From contig CM034598.1 in NCBI GenBank assembly GCA_020091685.1, positions 14,889,088-14,953,087 on the forward strand: 64,000 bases of DNA, given 5' to 3'. The notes below the pieces were generated by a model that was given only the letters and a program-made list of their open reading frames with translations, was not told the DNA's origin and did not search any database. This DNA comes from Lutjanus erythropterus (Eukaryota > Chordata > Actinopteri > Lutjaniformes > Lutjanidae). Positions within the stretch are counted from its first letter, which is position 1, and every line of letters starts with the position of its first letter. Made by a program: the position numbers and the translations under genes. Below are positions 48,306-60,495 of this stretch, one piece after another.

Positions 48306-48893
48306 TTAAAGGGATAGTTCAGATTACTTGATTTGGTCATCAGCAAAACGTATGGCCCTGTATGTCTTTTTTTTTCTGATATAACGCATTTTGAATTGTC
48401 AATAGTGTACGCTACACTAACGATATTTTCACTTTTCACTTTCTAATTTAAAATACTGAAGTCACACAATAACCCAAACAAACCACAGATCATGGCAGCA
48501 GTAGACCTGCAGCTCTAATTATCTGCATGGTAAAATTACTAATTTCGGGAATAGAGTTTGGTTTGAACAAGGAATATAACGTCAGTTTCCCATCAAAAAA
48601 AAAAAGACAGTGTGACAGGAAGTTAAAGCAATGAAAATATTCTCAATTTAGCATACAATTAAAACTGATATTGATATTTTTGGGTTTACTTTTTTAAGTA
48701 GCTAAAATAGACCTACGTTTTGCTGCTGACCTTGTCCACAGCCGTACATAGCTTAGCTTCTGTGCTAATACACCTCTCTTCTTCTCCAGACTGGCAGCTG
48801 TGGCGCTGACCTCCATCTACTGTAGCTAATACACTGACTATCCATAGGTAAATCATACAACCGCACTTCAAATATTCTGAACTATCCCTTTAA
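48306..48893. mobile_element. MITE family G, complete element with TIRs
   Basis: The left end TTAAAGGGATAGTTCAGA (48306-48323) is perfectly inverted at the right end (TCTGAACTATCCCTTTAA, 48876-48893). The 588-bp element has no coding capacity. Right-side motifs (TAGCTAATACACTGACTATCC, then CATACAACCGCACTTCAAAT) match the complement of the family body at 29895-29945. Confidence 0.85.
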
Positions 48894-49059
48894 TGTTGCT
48901 TATATAAGTGGCAGATATAAACCCGCCCTACATCCACCACAAGATCTCCATAAAATTAAGTCAACATTATAACAACAACACAGTGCCAGAATAAACAAAC
49001 TTGACTGGATGCACACAGGAACAAAAACTATTAGAAATTATGTGAAATATGCAAAACAT

Positions 49060-49685
49060 TGATTCCTGAGAACTGGGACAAAACTATATTTTGAGGGGGT
49101 TTAGATTTTTACTTATTAAACCTTGTAAGGGGCCGACCTCCAGAGCTGATGTCAAATGGAGTTGACAAAATGTTTTTTCAGTTGTAGTGAGTATCCATTT
49201 TATCTTTAAAGTTGTTCAGAGTTGTCTTACTGCTAATCAAAATATACATTTTTATGCCATAATGTATGGCAATATGTCCTTAAGGTAAAGCTAAACCTTT
49301 TTATACCTGATTAAATCATGTTTTTGTAAAATTCTGAGTTGACTTTTATCTGGGACACAACTTTAAAGGACCAACATTTTCATTTCAAAAATCAATTTTA
49401 AAACAAAGATTAGATTATAAAAGCACATTTTTATACTGATGTTATCAGTGCGTATTGTTAGTTTTAGATTTTGAAGGCTTTTATCACATTTTTGTCTGGA
49501 ATGAGGGTTTTCTGGCATAGAGCGAGCTTAGAAATTTTTAAAAAAAGTAATGCAGACCAAAATATTTTATTACAGACATCCTTTATTTTCACCAACAACA
49601 AAAAAAATGGAATCAGAGTGTTGGTATGAACATTTTTTAAGTTTTTCGGCAGGACACGGTTTGTCCCAATTCTCAAGAATGCGTA
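49060..49685. repeat. Repeat with inverted ends, related to 16080-16215
   Basis: The left stretch GATTCCTGAGAACTGGGACA is echoed in inverse at 49658-49682 (TTTGTCCCAATTCTCAAGAAT). TTGTAGTGAGTATCCATTTTA with AAAGTTGTTCAG recurs as TTGTAGTGAGTAACCATTTTA at 16169-16189. It is probably a decayed DNA element. Confidence 0.55.
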
Positions 49686-50439
49686 GGTAAAATACAATTA
49701 CACTACTACATGCAATATATTCAAATTAAGACAAGATAAGAAAAGATAAAAATACTAATAATACTAACAGTACAGAAATAGAAGAAGCTGCTGATGACTG
49801 AGCCTGGAGATTTTCCTCACTGGCTCCATGTATCTTCCTTTATTTGTTTTTGGTATTATGTTAAACTAAGGAGGTATAATTAAAGATGCACAGATCTCAG
49901 CTGTCTTTTGTGATGTAGTTACTGTTGTGTTATCCTCCATTGTTTTCCCTAGTTGTTGCCTGCCACCAGAATGCTTTAAATAGTGCTACTGTTCAAACAG
50001 TTTCTTCTTTGCTGAGGCGATTTTTTAATCTGTAACACCACATCTCAATCTGTCGAGCTGAAACAACTCTCATCTGCAACCGACGGATAAGCAAGCGAGA
50101 TAGGCATTTGTAATTGATGTTCTGTCATCGGAATAACAAGGTGCATAAATGCCCAAGAGTATTCATGCTATGTGAGATATTCAAAAGTTAAACAGAGAGA
50201 CAAAAATGGAGCACTCCTGTTCTCATGGTTTGCTTTGAAGACTTCTGTATGTTTCTCTCTCTTTCCGTGTTTTTTTTTTTTCCCAATTAAAATTTCATTG
50301 TATGAATAATCTCAGTTGTCCCATCATCATATGAAACAATAAGATTTCCTCAAAAGAAACTTAACACCCCGGAGTGTTTATGTGCACATAGATGCAGTGT
50401 GGGTTTGAATCTGACTCATAACATCCATACACACTTAGA

Positions 50440-51118
50440 TATAAGAGTTCCCAAGGGTTCCTCCTGAAGAGCTGAGGTTCTACCAAGAACCATTTCCTTC
50501 TGAGGAGCCATTTTTTAAAGAGAAGGTTCATCAAGGGTTCTGTTAGACCCAGGGTTGCATTAAGAACCCTTTTCATCCACAAATCCTTTGTGGAAGACAG
50601 AGAGCAAAGAACTCTGTCTTCAAGGGTTCTTTGTACCATAGGGGTCTCAGTGGAACCACCTGGGTGGATTCTAGATGGAAGAATTGTTCTTAATAACTTG
50701 CCTGGTTAAAGAAAGGCTAAATTAAAAATAAAATTAAAATAAAACTCTTGGAATACAAAAAGGTTCTCTGTAGAACCCACTGAGTTTGTTCTATATAATA
50801 TCCTTAGAATATAAAAAGGTTCCGGTAGAACCTAAGTTTGTTCTTGATAGGACCCTTGGAGAACCCTTGGGTTTGCGATAGAATGCCCTGGGTGAGTTCT
50901 AGATAGCACTCTTGGAATATAAAAAGGTTCTTGGTAGAACCCCCTGGGCAGGTTCTCATTAGCACCTTTAAAAGGTGGAACTGTTCTGGCTGGAACCTGT
51001 CACAGATGGTTCTAAGTATAACCCTTTAAGTATGGTTCTAGATCAAACTATCTGAAAGGGTTGTTGAAGCTGAAGAACCTTGTATGGTTCTAATTAGCAC
51101 TTGTTTTTCTCAGCGTGT
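50440..51118 (-). repeat. GGTTCT/AGAACC array, copy 3 (inverted)
   Basis: On the minus strand it starts ACACGCTGAGAAAAACAAGTG then TAGAACC and GGTTCTTCAGCTTC. It continues with the same roughly 56-bp units as copies 1 and 2. It lies downstream of tnmd, outside its introns. Confidence 0.8.
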
Positions 51119-52083
51119 AGAATAGACAGACCTTCACTGATCCCACAGCTCATTAGCACAAACACTTAACGTCAAGTTAAAAGTGTCTTGACAAGAAGAA
51201 CTAGACATGTATACATGCTTTTATTGTTTATATTTTACAACCTGAGAGTCTCTTGTGTATTTGATACATAATGATGCATTGTTTTGCCTGCTTAGTAAAT
51301 CCTGATTTTGCACTCATCTCGGCTCAGTGTAGTAATAATGTCAGTGATATCAATAATATTTGGCAGTGAAATGGATTTTGTGAAAAAGAGGGCAAAACAT
51401 ATTACTGTATGTAAATGTTTTATGGATATGCTCATAAATGGAGTTCAGACTGCAACCATATTGTTATTTTTAAATCAATAATGTCAATAGCCCAAAGCAA
51501 CATGTCAAGTAAAAAATAGTGGCACGAGTTAACAAATGCAATAATTGCAAACATACTTCAAATAAACTGACAAGTGTACCGCAAAGCCCCCCGAGGCGTT
51601 TCTGAAAAGTTCATAAAATCAGTGTTTATATAATTCATTTCTCACTATTTTCCCGCTTATCACATCAAATAGTCGAGTGTTTATTAAAACGGATGCATTC
51701 AGCATGCTGGTGTTGCCACTGCCGGTGCTGGGAAATAGTGTAAAGTGTTATTTTTCGTAAGATGCTGTTAGTTGTCTATCAGGCGAGGTCTCCGAGGACT
51801 CTGAGGACTCTTTTGTGTAGTCGTGAGAGTAAATTGCCATGGAAGCCCTGAGAGTCGCTCTGAATGGGATGGCTCACCCTGACTGGAGAGGCTGATACAG
51901 ATATTACAGCTGGTTCCCTGAGAGCTCCTCTTGCCTGTTGGGACAAAAAGTCCAATATTAACCATGAAAGTCAAACTTTAAAGTACAGTCATCTCACAAT
52001 TAAAAAAATCATCACGGAGGAGACCCAGAAAGACACTGGATGGTGATGATACTGCACATGCATTAGGGCAAAAAAGTAGAACC

Positions 52084-53372
52084 AGGGCTGGTATTACAGA
52101 AACTAACTTACAGATCTTACAGTAAATGTTTGGTAACGATGGTAATTAGAATGTATAGAAAAAGGCCATCACAGATTAACAATTCCTAAATCAATGTTCC
52201 TATCCTAACTTGAGATAGGAAAAGTGTATTACACAAACTTCCTAACATCCTACAGTCGTACTCACACTCCCCCTCAGTTTAGGATAACTGTTAAGCTGTC
52301 CTAACTTCACCTCTCCACCTGTAGTGGTAGCTAACTTTTTAGCTAAGAGCAGTGTTCACTGACAATAACCAATGTTAGTGCTGGCTAACAGTAATTGACA
52401 GTAGTGTTAGCTAACAGTAGCTAATGACAGTGTTAGCAACTGCTCTTTTATTGCTTTTACAAAATGGATTTTGGATACGGTAGAGACTGTCATCTTAGTC
52501 TACTTTGTTTCTTTTATGTGCCAAGTTAGCCGCATTGTAAATGATAACCACCGAGCAGTCCTAACCTTCTCTTTTCCACCAGTAGTAGTCGCTAACTTAC
52601 TAACTAGCCGGTGGTAGTGTTCACTAACAATAGCAAATGGTTCTGTTAGCGAACAGTAGATAACCCCAGGAATCCAGGAAGAATAGCTGTTGCTACTGCT
52701 GCAGCTAATGGGGATCCTAATAAATGAAATAAATAATGGTGTTAGCTAACAGTAATTAATGGTAGTGTTAGCTCACAGTAATTAACGGTAGTGTTAGCTC
52801 ACAGTAGTTAATGGTAATGTTAGCTAACACTAGCCAACGGTAGTGTTCACTAACAATATGAATGTACAGCTTTTGCAGCTGTTTGCTAACAATGTGAATA
52901 ATGTTACCTAACAGGAGCTAACACAGTCTTCATTGACAGTGACTAACGGGAGTGTTTGCTAACAGTAGCTAACAGTGGTGTTAGCTACTGTTAGGAGATT
53001 TTGCTCTTTTAATGCTTTTAGACAGTTGATCCCAGACTATTTACTATCTTTACCTACTCTGTTTCTTTTATCTACCAAGTTAGCATTTTTGTAAAATCCC
53101 CCCCCAAAAAAAGACAGATTATTACAAAGTTGTTTTGCCCAGCAAGATGAGAAAAGTAGTGCAGTTGCTAGGTAACAGACATAGAAATTAACAATGTTGG
53201 ATCGAGTATTTATGAGTTCCTAATATGAGATAAGATAGGATGAAGTCAGATAAATTAGGATCCCTACAGCTCGTTAGGATTTGATTCTGTAATAACAAAA
53301 TTGGGAAAAAATTATATCTTAGACTTATCCTAATTTAAGATTTAAGATAGTAAATTTCTGTAATCCGGCCCC
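52084..53372. mobile_element. TIR element with internal GTTAGCTAACAGTAG array
   Basis: The ends are inverted (left GGGCTGGTATTACAGAAAC, right TTTCTGTAATCCGGCCCC), differing by a small gap and few mismatches. Inside, 52310-53000 is a degenerate tandem array of AGTGTTAGCTAACAGTAGCT units. No transposase is seen. Confidence 0.75.
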
Positions 53373-55919
53373 AGTTGTGGCATGCTGCCATGTTGGTATC
53401 CAATACACAACTCTCCAAAGGTCATTGAAAGAATCTAATATACAGCAAAAATGTACTGCTTTTGCAGCTGTATGCATTCAGCGTTCATGGTTTCCTTTTC
53501 AAATTGTGTTTCATAATAATTTGATGTTGAGCAAATTCATGTGGCTCAATTAACAGGGTCATTAGTCACTGCAGTTACAGACCAGGAGGACAAAAAAACC
53601 TACATCTGTATAAACTAAGATTAATTTATGTTCCTACAATATATGATGTCGTTCAATACCATCTACACTAGATATAAGGCAAATCTGTGCATCTGGGACA
53701 GTGAACTCCTCCCTTGTAGACCACAGTGAAAGCATACGAAGCCCTCCACAATTGTTCGCATGCTGTCTAGGAAAACCCCCCTCCGGCACTTGTTTATCAC
53801 TGTTTTGATGAGGAGAGGAAACAAGATCGACTACTCTGCAGGATAAACAGAGATACGGAGCATCTAGCAGGTTAGCACAGTTCAAAGGATTTTGCCTGCC
53901 TGGCCCGAGGAATGGCCACTATCATCGAGGCTCACATGTGAATTAATTCCTTTTGTTACTTATCAAAAATGCAGGGGAAAAACTTCACTCCCAGCTGCTT
54001 ATTTTCATTTCAAATAATCGCTTGTTCATTTAGATCCCTCCCCGAGTTGCTATTCTGGGGCAAAGGAGAGTGAAAACCAATGTATGAGGAGTGTCTGTAT
54101 TTAGATTAGTAACCTGAAGGAATACTTCTCTCTCAAAAACAGGCTGAGGCACAGGCGCTGTGGAGGAGACACATGTATTACCAGTGCCATCTTGTGTGGA
54201 GAGAGGTGTACTGCTGCAAAATCAAACCAGACATTGTTATTTTTTTCACTTTTTTTTTTTCAACATCTTAAACCATGCCACACCTGCGGTCCTTAAATAC
54301 TTGTATGAGAAAACCTTCAAATTTTAAAGCACTCTATTTAAATGTAACCTTGGCTGCAGGTTGTCAAGTCAACAGACTGCATTATATAGCTGCAATGGCC
54401 GTGAGACTGCAGTCATCAAGTCCTTCTCTCCGTAATGTTGCAGTCAGTCTGGTGACCTGATGGTTAAATAAGCTCTCCCTGTACTGTTCCTGCTACAGGC
54501 TGGAGGCACAATAATGTCAGCCGTCATCCTTCAACTGCTCCCACTGTGAGAGGCAGCATGGCACAGCAGTAAACACTCGCGCTGTGTCAGTGGCTGCAGG
54601 CGACACAGAAATAGTCCTCCTCTCCCAGGACCCGACTCTCGCTCCGTCTTCAGGGTTTCTGACTCACTAACCAAAGGAATAGCACAGACGTAACGGCTGC
54701 TAGTAGCCTTTCATTATTTTAGTAATCCATAACAACCTCCGCTTACCATATGGCAGGCGATCGATGAACTGCTGAACAGAAAAAGCAAAGTGTCTCTTTA
54801 GATGTAATGGAGGGTTGTTTGGTGCTCAATGTGGAGCTTGTGCGATAATTTGAGACTCGTTTCAAACTATTTTCCCGTCTGCAAAAAGGCTGAGGAAGAT
54901 GTTTACTGGTGTGAAGAAGGTTGAGGCTGTGGCTGAAACCTCTGGCCTTGTTTTTCTGTGTGTGTGTGTGTGCATGTGTGTTAACCCTATGGCAAGATTG
55001 GCTTGCGTGGTACACAGCTGTGCATGTGGGTGTAGACAGAGCAAGGCACAGTAGGCAAGTCCTGCTGCCAGACAGCTTCCTCAACGCCACCACCTTCCCT
55101 CCTCGACCCTGAACACACACACACACACACACAATCCAAGCCAATCCCAACACATACACAACAACATAACACATGCTCTAACAGAATCAATCCAATTGTG
55201 TAACCCTTCCACTCACCAACCACAGCCTAAACACACACACAAACACACACACTCCTCACTCTGCAAGCTGTGGTGACAGACTCGGCTGTGTTCAGCTCTG
55301 GGCATGTCACATGCTAATGTATTCATCCACCCACAGCAACTGGAGAAGCAGTGCTCTTAAGTACAGTCCAATCAGTCTCTGGCCTGCTAATGGCCCCAAT
55401 CCAGTTTCCTACAGTAGCTTTTTCTTTCTCTTCAAATGCCATGTGGCCGAATGTCCCTCAGAACTGCAACAGTCCAACAATACGACTTTGAGTTTCCAAG
55501 GCTGAAATACTTCATTTTCATTATCTCGACAGGAGAAATTAATTGACTTAGTAACCCCCCTTTGCAAGCTATTTGTTTCCAAATTTAATTTAAAAAAAAT
55601 TGTGAGACATTTTATCTGTGCCTTACACAATTTCATAATACTTTGTCTGACAAACAATAAGAAGAATTACTGACTCATGTTATTTTTTCTTTTTTTTTTT
55701 CCACAGCCAAGCTGTCAATTTACAATTTACAGCCATGTCTGTCCAGACTCACGTAATATGTGTAGTGGAGACTTGATAAAAGGTATCAAGTGTAATTATC
55801 ACTCTATTAACATATTTGATTCCACAGAATAATTTCCTTAAAGAAACATGCTGTCTTCACTTACAGGTTACAGGTATACAGAGGACTGAGGGAAGCTGAT
55901 GATTATGATGTTACAGTGA
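53373..55919. other. Intergenic region with TG/CA microsatellites
   Basis: TG and CA runs lie at 54957-54980, 55112-55132 and 55230-55251. A T-rich tract lies at 55681-55699. No exon was recognised on either strand; apparent frames across the microsatellites are artefacts. Confidence 0.5.
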
Positions 55920-56860
55920 AGCTGACCTTTGACCTTTTGGATATAAAATGTCATCACCTCATCATTTAATCCTATTTGTGTGAAATTTTCTCATATTTAG
56001 TCAATGAATGATGAAAAACGACCACCAGTATTTATCAGTTCAACCTTGAGAGCAAGTGGATGTTTGTGCCAGGTGTTAATGACACTCTGCCCACATGTTC
56101 CTGAGGTATTACATTCACAAGAATACAACAGATGTGAGGTCACAGTGTACTTGTACTTTGATGACCAAATTGTAATCACTTCATCCTTGAGTCCCATTAA
56201 ATGTTTGTGCCAGATGTAACAAAATTACCCTCTGGTGTTGCTGAGTATACAACAGAAGTGAGATCACAGTGACTTTCACCTGCGACAACCAAATTCTAAT
56301 CAGATTATTCTTGAGTCCAGGTGGACATTTGCGTCAAATTTGAAGAAATTTCCCCCAGGCATCTGTGAGATATCATGTTCACGAGAATATGACAGACATT
56401 AGATAACAATGACCTTGACCTTTGACGACCAAATTCTATTCAATTCATCCTTGAGTCCAGGAGGACATTTGTACCAACTTCAAAGAAAAATGCCTCCAGC
56501 CAATCTTGAGATATCACAATAATGAGAATACGACTGATGTGAGATCACAGTGACGTTTGAAGACGAATTTTTAATCGGTTGATCATTGAGTACGAGTGGA
56601 CATGTGTGCTGAATTTGAAGAATCTTCCCTCAGGCATTCCTCAGATATCACATTCATGAGAATAAGACAGATGTGAGATTACAGTGACCTTCACCTTTGA
56701 CAACCAAATTCTTATCAATTCATCCTCAACATTTGTACTAAGGCATTCTTGAAATATCTTGTTTATAAGAATGACTAAACATTGTCATTCATTGATGAAA
56801 AGCATAATGTCTCTGCGCTGGTGACAGCCATGGCCAGAGGCACTATATTTTCCCCATAAT
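55920..56860 (+). repeat. Tandem repeat of about 135 bp carrying TGACCTTTGACC motifs
   Basis: At least five collinear units occur, each with GAGAATA-GACAGATGTGAGAT, CACAGTGACCTT, CAACCAAATTCTAATCA, CATCCTTGAGTCC-GTGGACAT, TTGAAGAAATT and AGATATCACATTCATG. The final unit runs into CATAATGTCTCTGCGCTGG. The left edge has a perfect TGACCTTTGACCT (55923-55935). Confidence 0.85.
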
Positions 56861-57601
56861 AAAAAAAAAACAAATAAAGAGCATATTCAGTGAAGACGAT
56901 TTTCTTTTTAATTAGTACATTGACTTTTTCTTAAAAATCTATTCTATATTCAGCATAAGGGAGGGAATTCACAACCCAAAACAAGAGAAGCAACAAAACA
57001 ATGAGCAGTGGACATACCTCAACATCTCACAGACAGCAGTGCTTTAAGGAAAACACAGGGCAGATTATATACAATGCAAAAAAAGCAGCAAATCCCCACA
57101 GAATGGCTGACAACTTTTGATGCAAATGTAACCCAGTGTAATAATTGATTGTCAAAAAATTTGCATACGCATGTACTTAAGCATGTTTACATTCAGAGTG
57201 TCTTTGCGGACCCAGAGCCCTTTGGCTGATGTGGGGTTGTAAAGCAGCGTTTAACTCCTGTCCTTAGGTGCCAGTGCGGATGGAGGTCAGTATGTCTGAA
57301 TGTCCTCACTCTGCAGCCACAGTCTGGGTGGAAAATACAACCAATTTAGCTGTGATACCACTCAGGATCAATATGGCTTCATCCCCTGGCAGGACCGAGG
57401 GGCCAATCGCATGGCTGGCCCGAAAGGTCCTTAACAAAGTGGGACAGCAAATAAAGAAGGCACAGACTCGACTGACCCAAAGAGCAGGAGGAGGAGGAGG
57501 AGAGAGAGAGGAGATGAGACAAAACAAAATGAGACAAGAGGAAGGAGGAAAGAAGAGGAGAGAGGACACCTGAGAACACAGGGGAAGAGAAGAGGGTGGT
57601 C

Positions 57602-58150
57602 AATAGTCAATTAATTGATTAGCTGTCAACGATTAAATTCATTGCTTACTATTTTGATAACTGATTAATTGTTCTGAGTCATTTTTTAAAGCTACTGCAA
57701 GGAGTTTTTAATAGGTTATGAAACTGTCTCAATTTAATACCAATGCTTCTATATGACCAACAAAAGAAAACAAGATCGGCCATTTCTGCATAGTTGTTTT
57801 TATGTCTGCTGCCAGGTTGGAAGCTCAGTAAAATCAGCTGAAATTAGCCTGTTTACATTTTCCTGGACAAAGTTACGGTGAGTAGCACATAAACCAGTCA
57901 GTATGAATTTTATTTTTTATGTTATATGCTGTGGTTATTATTGTGGAAACACTACCACTTTTGTCCACAGGAAGCTCCAAATCAACTAAATATTGAAGTT
58001 CCTTGAAGTAGCTCTAAGAAAAAGTCAAAGTTCCCTGATTTTAGCTTCTCAAATGTGAATATTTTCTTGTTTCTTTGCTGGAGCAAAGAACTATTCAATG
58101 AATCGAGAAAGTGGTAATTGATTGAATATAGTCATTAGTTGCAGCCCTAG
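57602..58150 (-). mobile_element. AGGGCTGCAACTAA-type MITE, interrupted copy
   Basis: On the minus strand it starts CTAGGGCTGCAACTAATGAC. It carries the family body at 58020-58090 and resumes at 57602-57689. It is split by the element at 57690-58013. The far terminal repeat appears truncated. Confidence 0.75.
57690..58013. mobile_element. MITE nested inside another MITE
   Basis: The ends AGCTACTGCAAGGA and TCCTTGAAGTAGCT are inverted with one mismatch over 14 bp. The element is 324 bp and interrupts the family body of 57602-58150. The left flank ends TTAA and the right flank begins CTAA, a possible diverged 4-bp duplication. A partial relative lies at 6530-6690. Confidence 0.8.
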
Positions 58151-59729
58151 ATATAGGAGAGAGGTGACAAGGCAAGAGGAAAAGACAGGACAGGAGACAA
58201 GGCCAGAGGAGATGAGGAGAGGAAGAGGGGCTTTAAAAATAGCACTGACAAATAACTAAGAAAACTTGAGATATGATTTCAAAGACATACTGATTTGAGA
58301 CATTATGCAGTACACAGAACATAATATTTTTGAATGCATAGTCCCTACTGCTTAGCTGTTGAAAAAGGTAAAGAGGTATGTCTGCAGGAAAAGAAGGAAC
58401 CAAAGCACATTCAGTACATGTTTAAATCAGACACACGACAGGGCATTATCTACAATAAGAGAATATAACAGTGGAATAATGAATGTGCACTGAGCACTCG
58501 AGTCCAAAATTCAACAAAATACCAAAGCTGATTAAATGGAATGCTATACAAATGAAAAATGTTGGTCTTTAAAAAAAATTACCAAATAAGCTTCCTGGTA
58601 TCAATGTTCATATTCTTTATATTTTCCCCCATGTTTACACATGTAAATAGAAGACAAATGTGCCTTTTTTATACAGAATTTAGAAATTCACAAAATAAAT
58701 AAATTCGCTATGGCCTTAAAATTGAATCTCAATTGTATATTATATGTATATATATATAATTCCATTTCATATAAACAGGATTTAAACCTCAGAGCCTCTG
58801 AAGCAGAGGCTGATAAAATCTGTTTTATCCTGCGTATTCTTTCTCTCCATTTGTGCCTCCCTATCTTGCTGTGCCTCCGGTCTGCAGCTCTATACAAACA
58901 GTTTTGATGTTGGACTGTCCTTGGTGGACAGAAAATGCCCATTTCCATAGTAACACAGTGTTTTAAGGCCAGGGGTAATAGAGAGTGAATGCATAACTTT
59001 TTTTTGTTTATATGAAAATAAATGAGTAATAAGTTCTTAGATGTCTGAAAGTCTGAAAAGCCATTTAGTCCGTTTTTTCATCGTTCTCCCAGACGTTTCA
59101 ATGGAAGAGTTTCAAGCTGTCTGAACTCCCTGTAAGGCACTCTTCAATTAAACTCTGAGATGTGGTTTTCACCTGGATGCCATGACACAGCGTCCATCCC
59201 TCATCCACGGGAACAGAAACACACACACACCCTCTGCAGGTGTGCAGAAGTCTGATTTCATTGCACCATTTTGGCATTCAATCCCCAGTTTTTGGTTTGT
59301 CGCATTCTTCTCTTTAAACACAGTCCAATGAGATGTAAGGTAAGAAAATTACTAACTGGCACATTTGGTAGACAGGGATCCCTGGTTTATCCGATGGCTG
59401 TTCTCCTTGAGGGGGAGCTTGTTGTACTATGTTGATGTGTGTGTTTTCCTCTGTATCTGTATCTGTGTGTGTGTGTGTGTAGAAAATAATCCCAAATCTG
59501 AAAAAGTGACTTCTTAGAAAAAACTAAACACTCCCTTGATTTTTTTAAAATTAGGCACGTGGTCACAAAACATGTGAGTAAACAATATATCCTGAGGCTG
59601 AACAGACCAACTGCTATGAGCAACTCACTGCAAGATCCCGCGCTCTGATCTCTGATCAGAAAAAGAAAAGTCAAAATGGATTCAATGGGTGTTTTTTGGT
59701 TCAGCTTGTGTGGAGGAGTCCTGCAGCCC
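58151..59729 (-). other. elf4: Probable elf4 3' UTR and intergenic sequence
   Basis: Sequence 3' of the elf4 stop codon. I did not find a clear minus-strand AATAAA close by. A short hairpin (GCCTCTG-AA-GCAGAGGC, about 58794-58811) is present. A TG microsatellite lies at 59464-59481. Confidence 0.35.
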
Positions 59730-60495
59730 CTAAGCCTCCGCAGGCTCTGTCTTTATCTGGATAAAGTTTGGAGGCAATTGGACTGACAGCGGCAGCTCCT
59801 GCAGGCCTTTGATTCCCTGCTCAGGCTGCAGGGACATCTCCCCACGCACTTCCAGCTCCTCCACCGGGGTCAGGCCCTCACTAGGGCTGCTGCTCTGGGA
59901 GGAATGTCCATTAATTATAGTTTCACTGGCAGCCTCATGGCCCTGGCTTTGACTGGTATCAATGATCACAGTCCTGTACTGCAGCTCGGCTTCCCCTACC
60001 TCAATCTCTTCTTTTGCAAACGTATTTGCCAGTGATGGATCGCCATTCACCATCGACTGGAAGTAGCTGGGGTCCAGGAGCTCCTCTTTGACCTGCAGCC
60101 CCGGGAGGTCGCTGGATTTGAGCACAGTGGCAATTACGGTGCCGGGCTGCTGCGCCACCATGGTCTGCCCGCAGGTGGTGTTGATAGTGACCAGACGAGG
60201 GAGGCCATTGAGGTTGGAGGCGGTGGAGCTAATAACTCCTGGAGGGGAAGTGCAGGAGGAGGAGGTGGAGACGGCGGAGACCAGGAGCTGCTGAGGGAGG
60301 CCGTCCTGCAGGCTGCTGGCCGACTGGATGGTGAGCACATCTTTACCGCCTGCTGTGGTGGAGGGCACGGTCTGAAGGATGACCCGGGGTGGGGAGCAGT
60401 GGCTTGAGTCCCCATTGGTCAGGACAGTGGTGAGGGGAACAGACTGAAGAGAGCCAGAGGATGTCAGAACCATGGGAACTGAAGCAGGAGCAGTC
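59730..60495 (-). CDS. elf4: ELF4 ETS factor, last exon (C-terminal activation region)
   Basis: The exon encodes the last 254 residues and stop (TAG, 59730-59732), from TAPASVPMVLTSSG to IKTEPAEA. Collinear matches to human ELF4 include PLTTVLTNG, QPGTVIA, the region after VKE, and GLTPVEELE (human GLTPVAELE). These patches distinguish it from ELF1 and ELF2. The region is Ser/Thr/Gln-rich with an acidic patch (FAKEEIEVGEAELQ), as expected for a transactivation domain. VKEE (in GLQVKEELLD) and IKTE (near the end) fit the sumoylation pattern. The acceptor CTTCTCAG is read on the minus strand and ends at 60496; the exon starts with the third base of a split Arg codon. Confidence 0.93.

Noticed and set aside
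50361-50639. A 92-codon minus-strand open frame
   Set aside because: Mostly within the inverted GGTTCT/AGAACC array; its resemblance to the frame at 23488-23757 comes from the shared repeat.
57268-57573. A 101-codon frame after an acceptor-like CTTAG, ending in a Gly/Glu/Arg-rich run
   Set aside because: The second half is a GGA/GAGA tract. The first half showed no secure family match, and no donor or partner exon was found.
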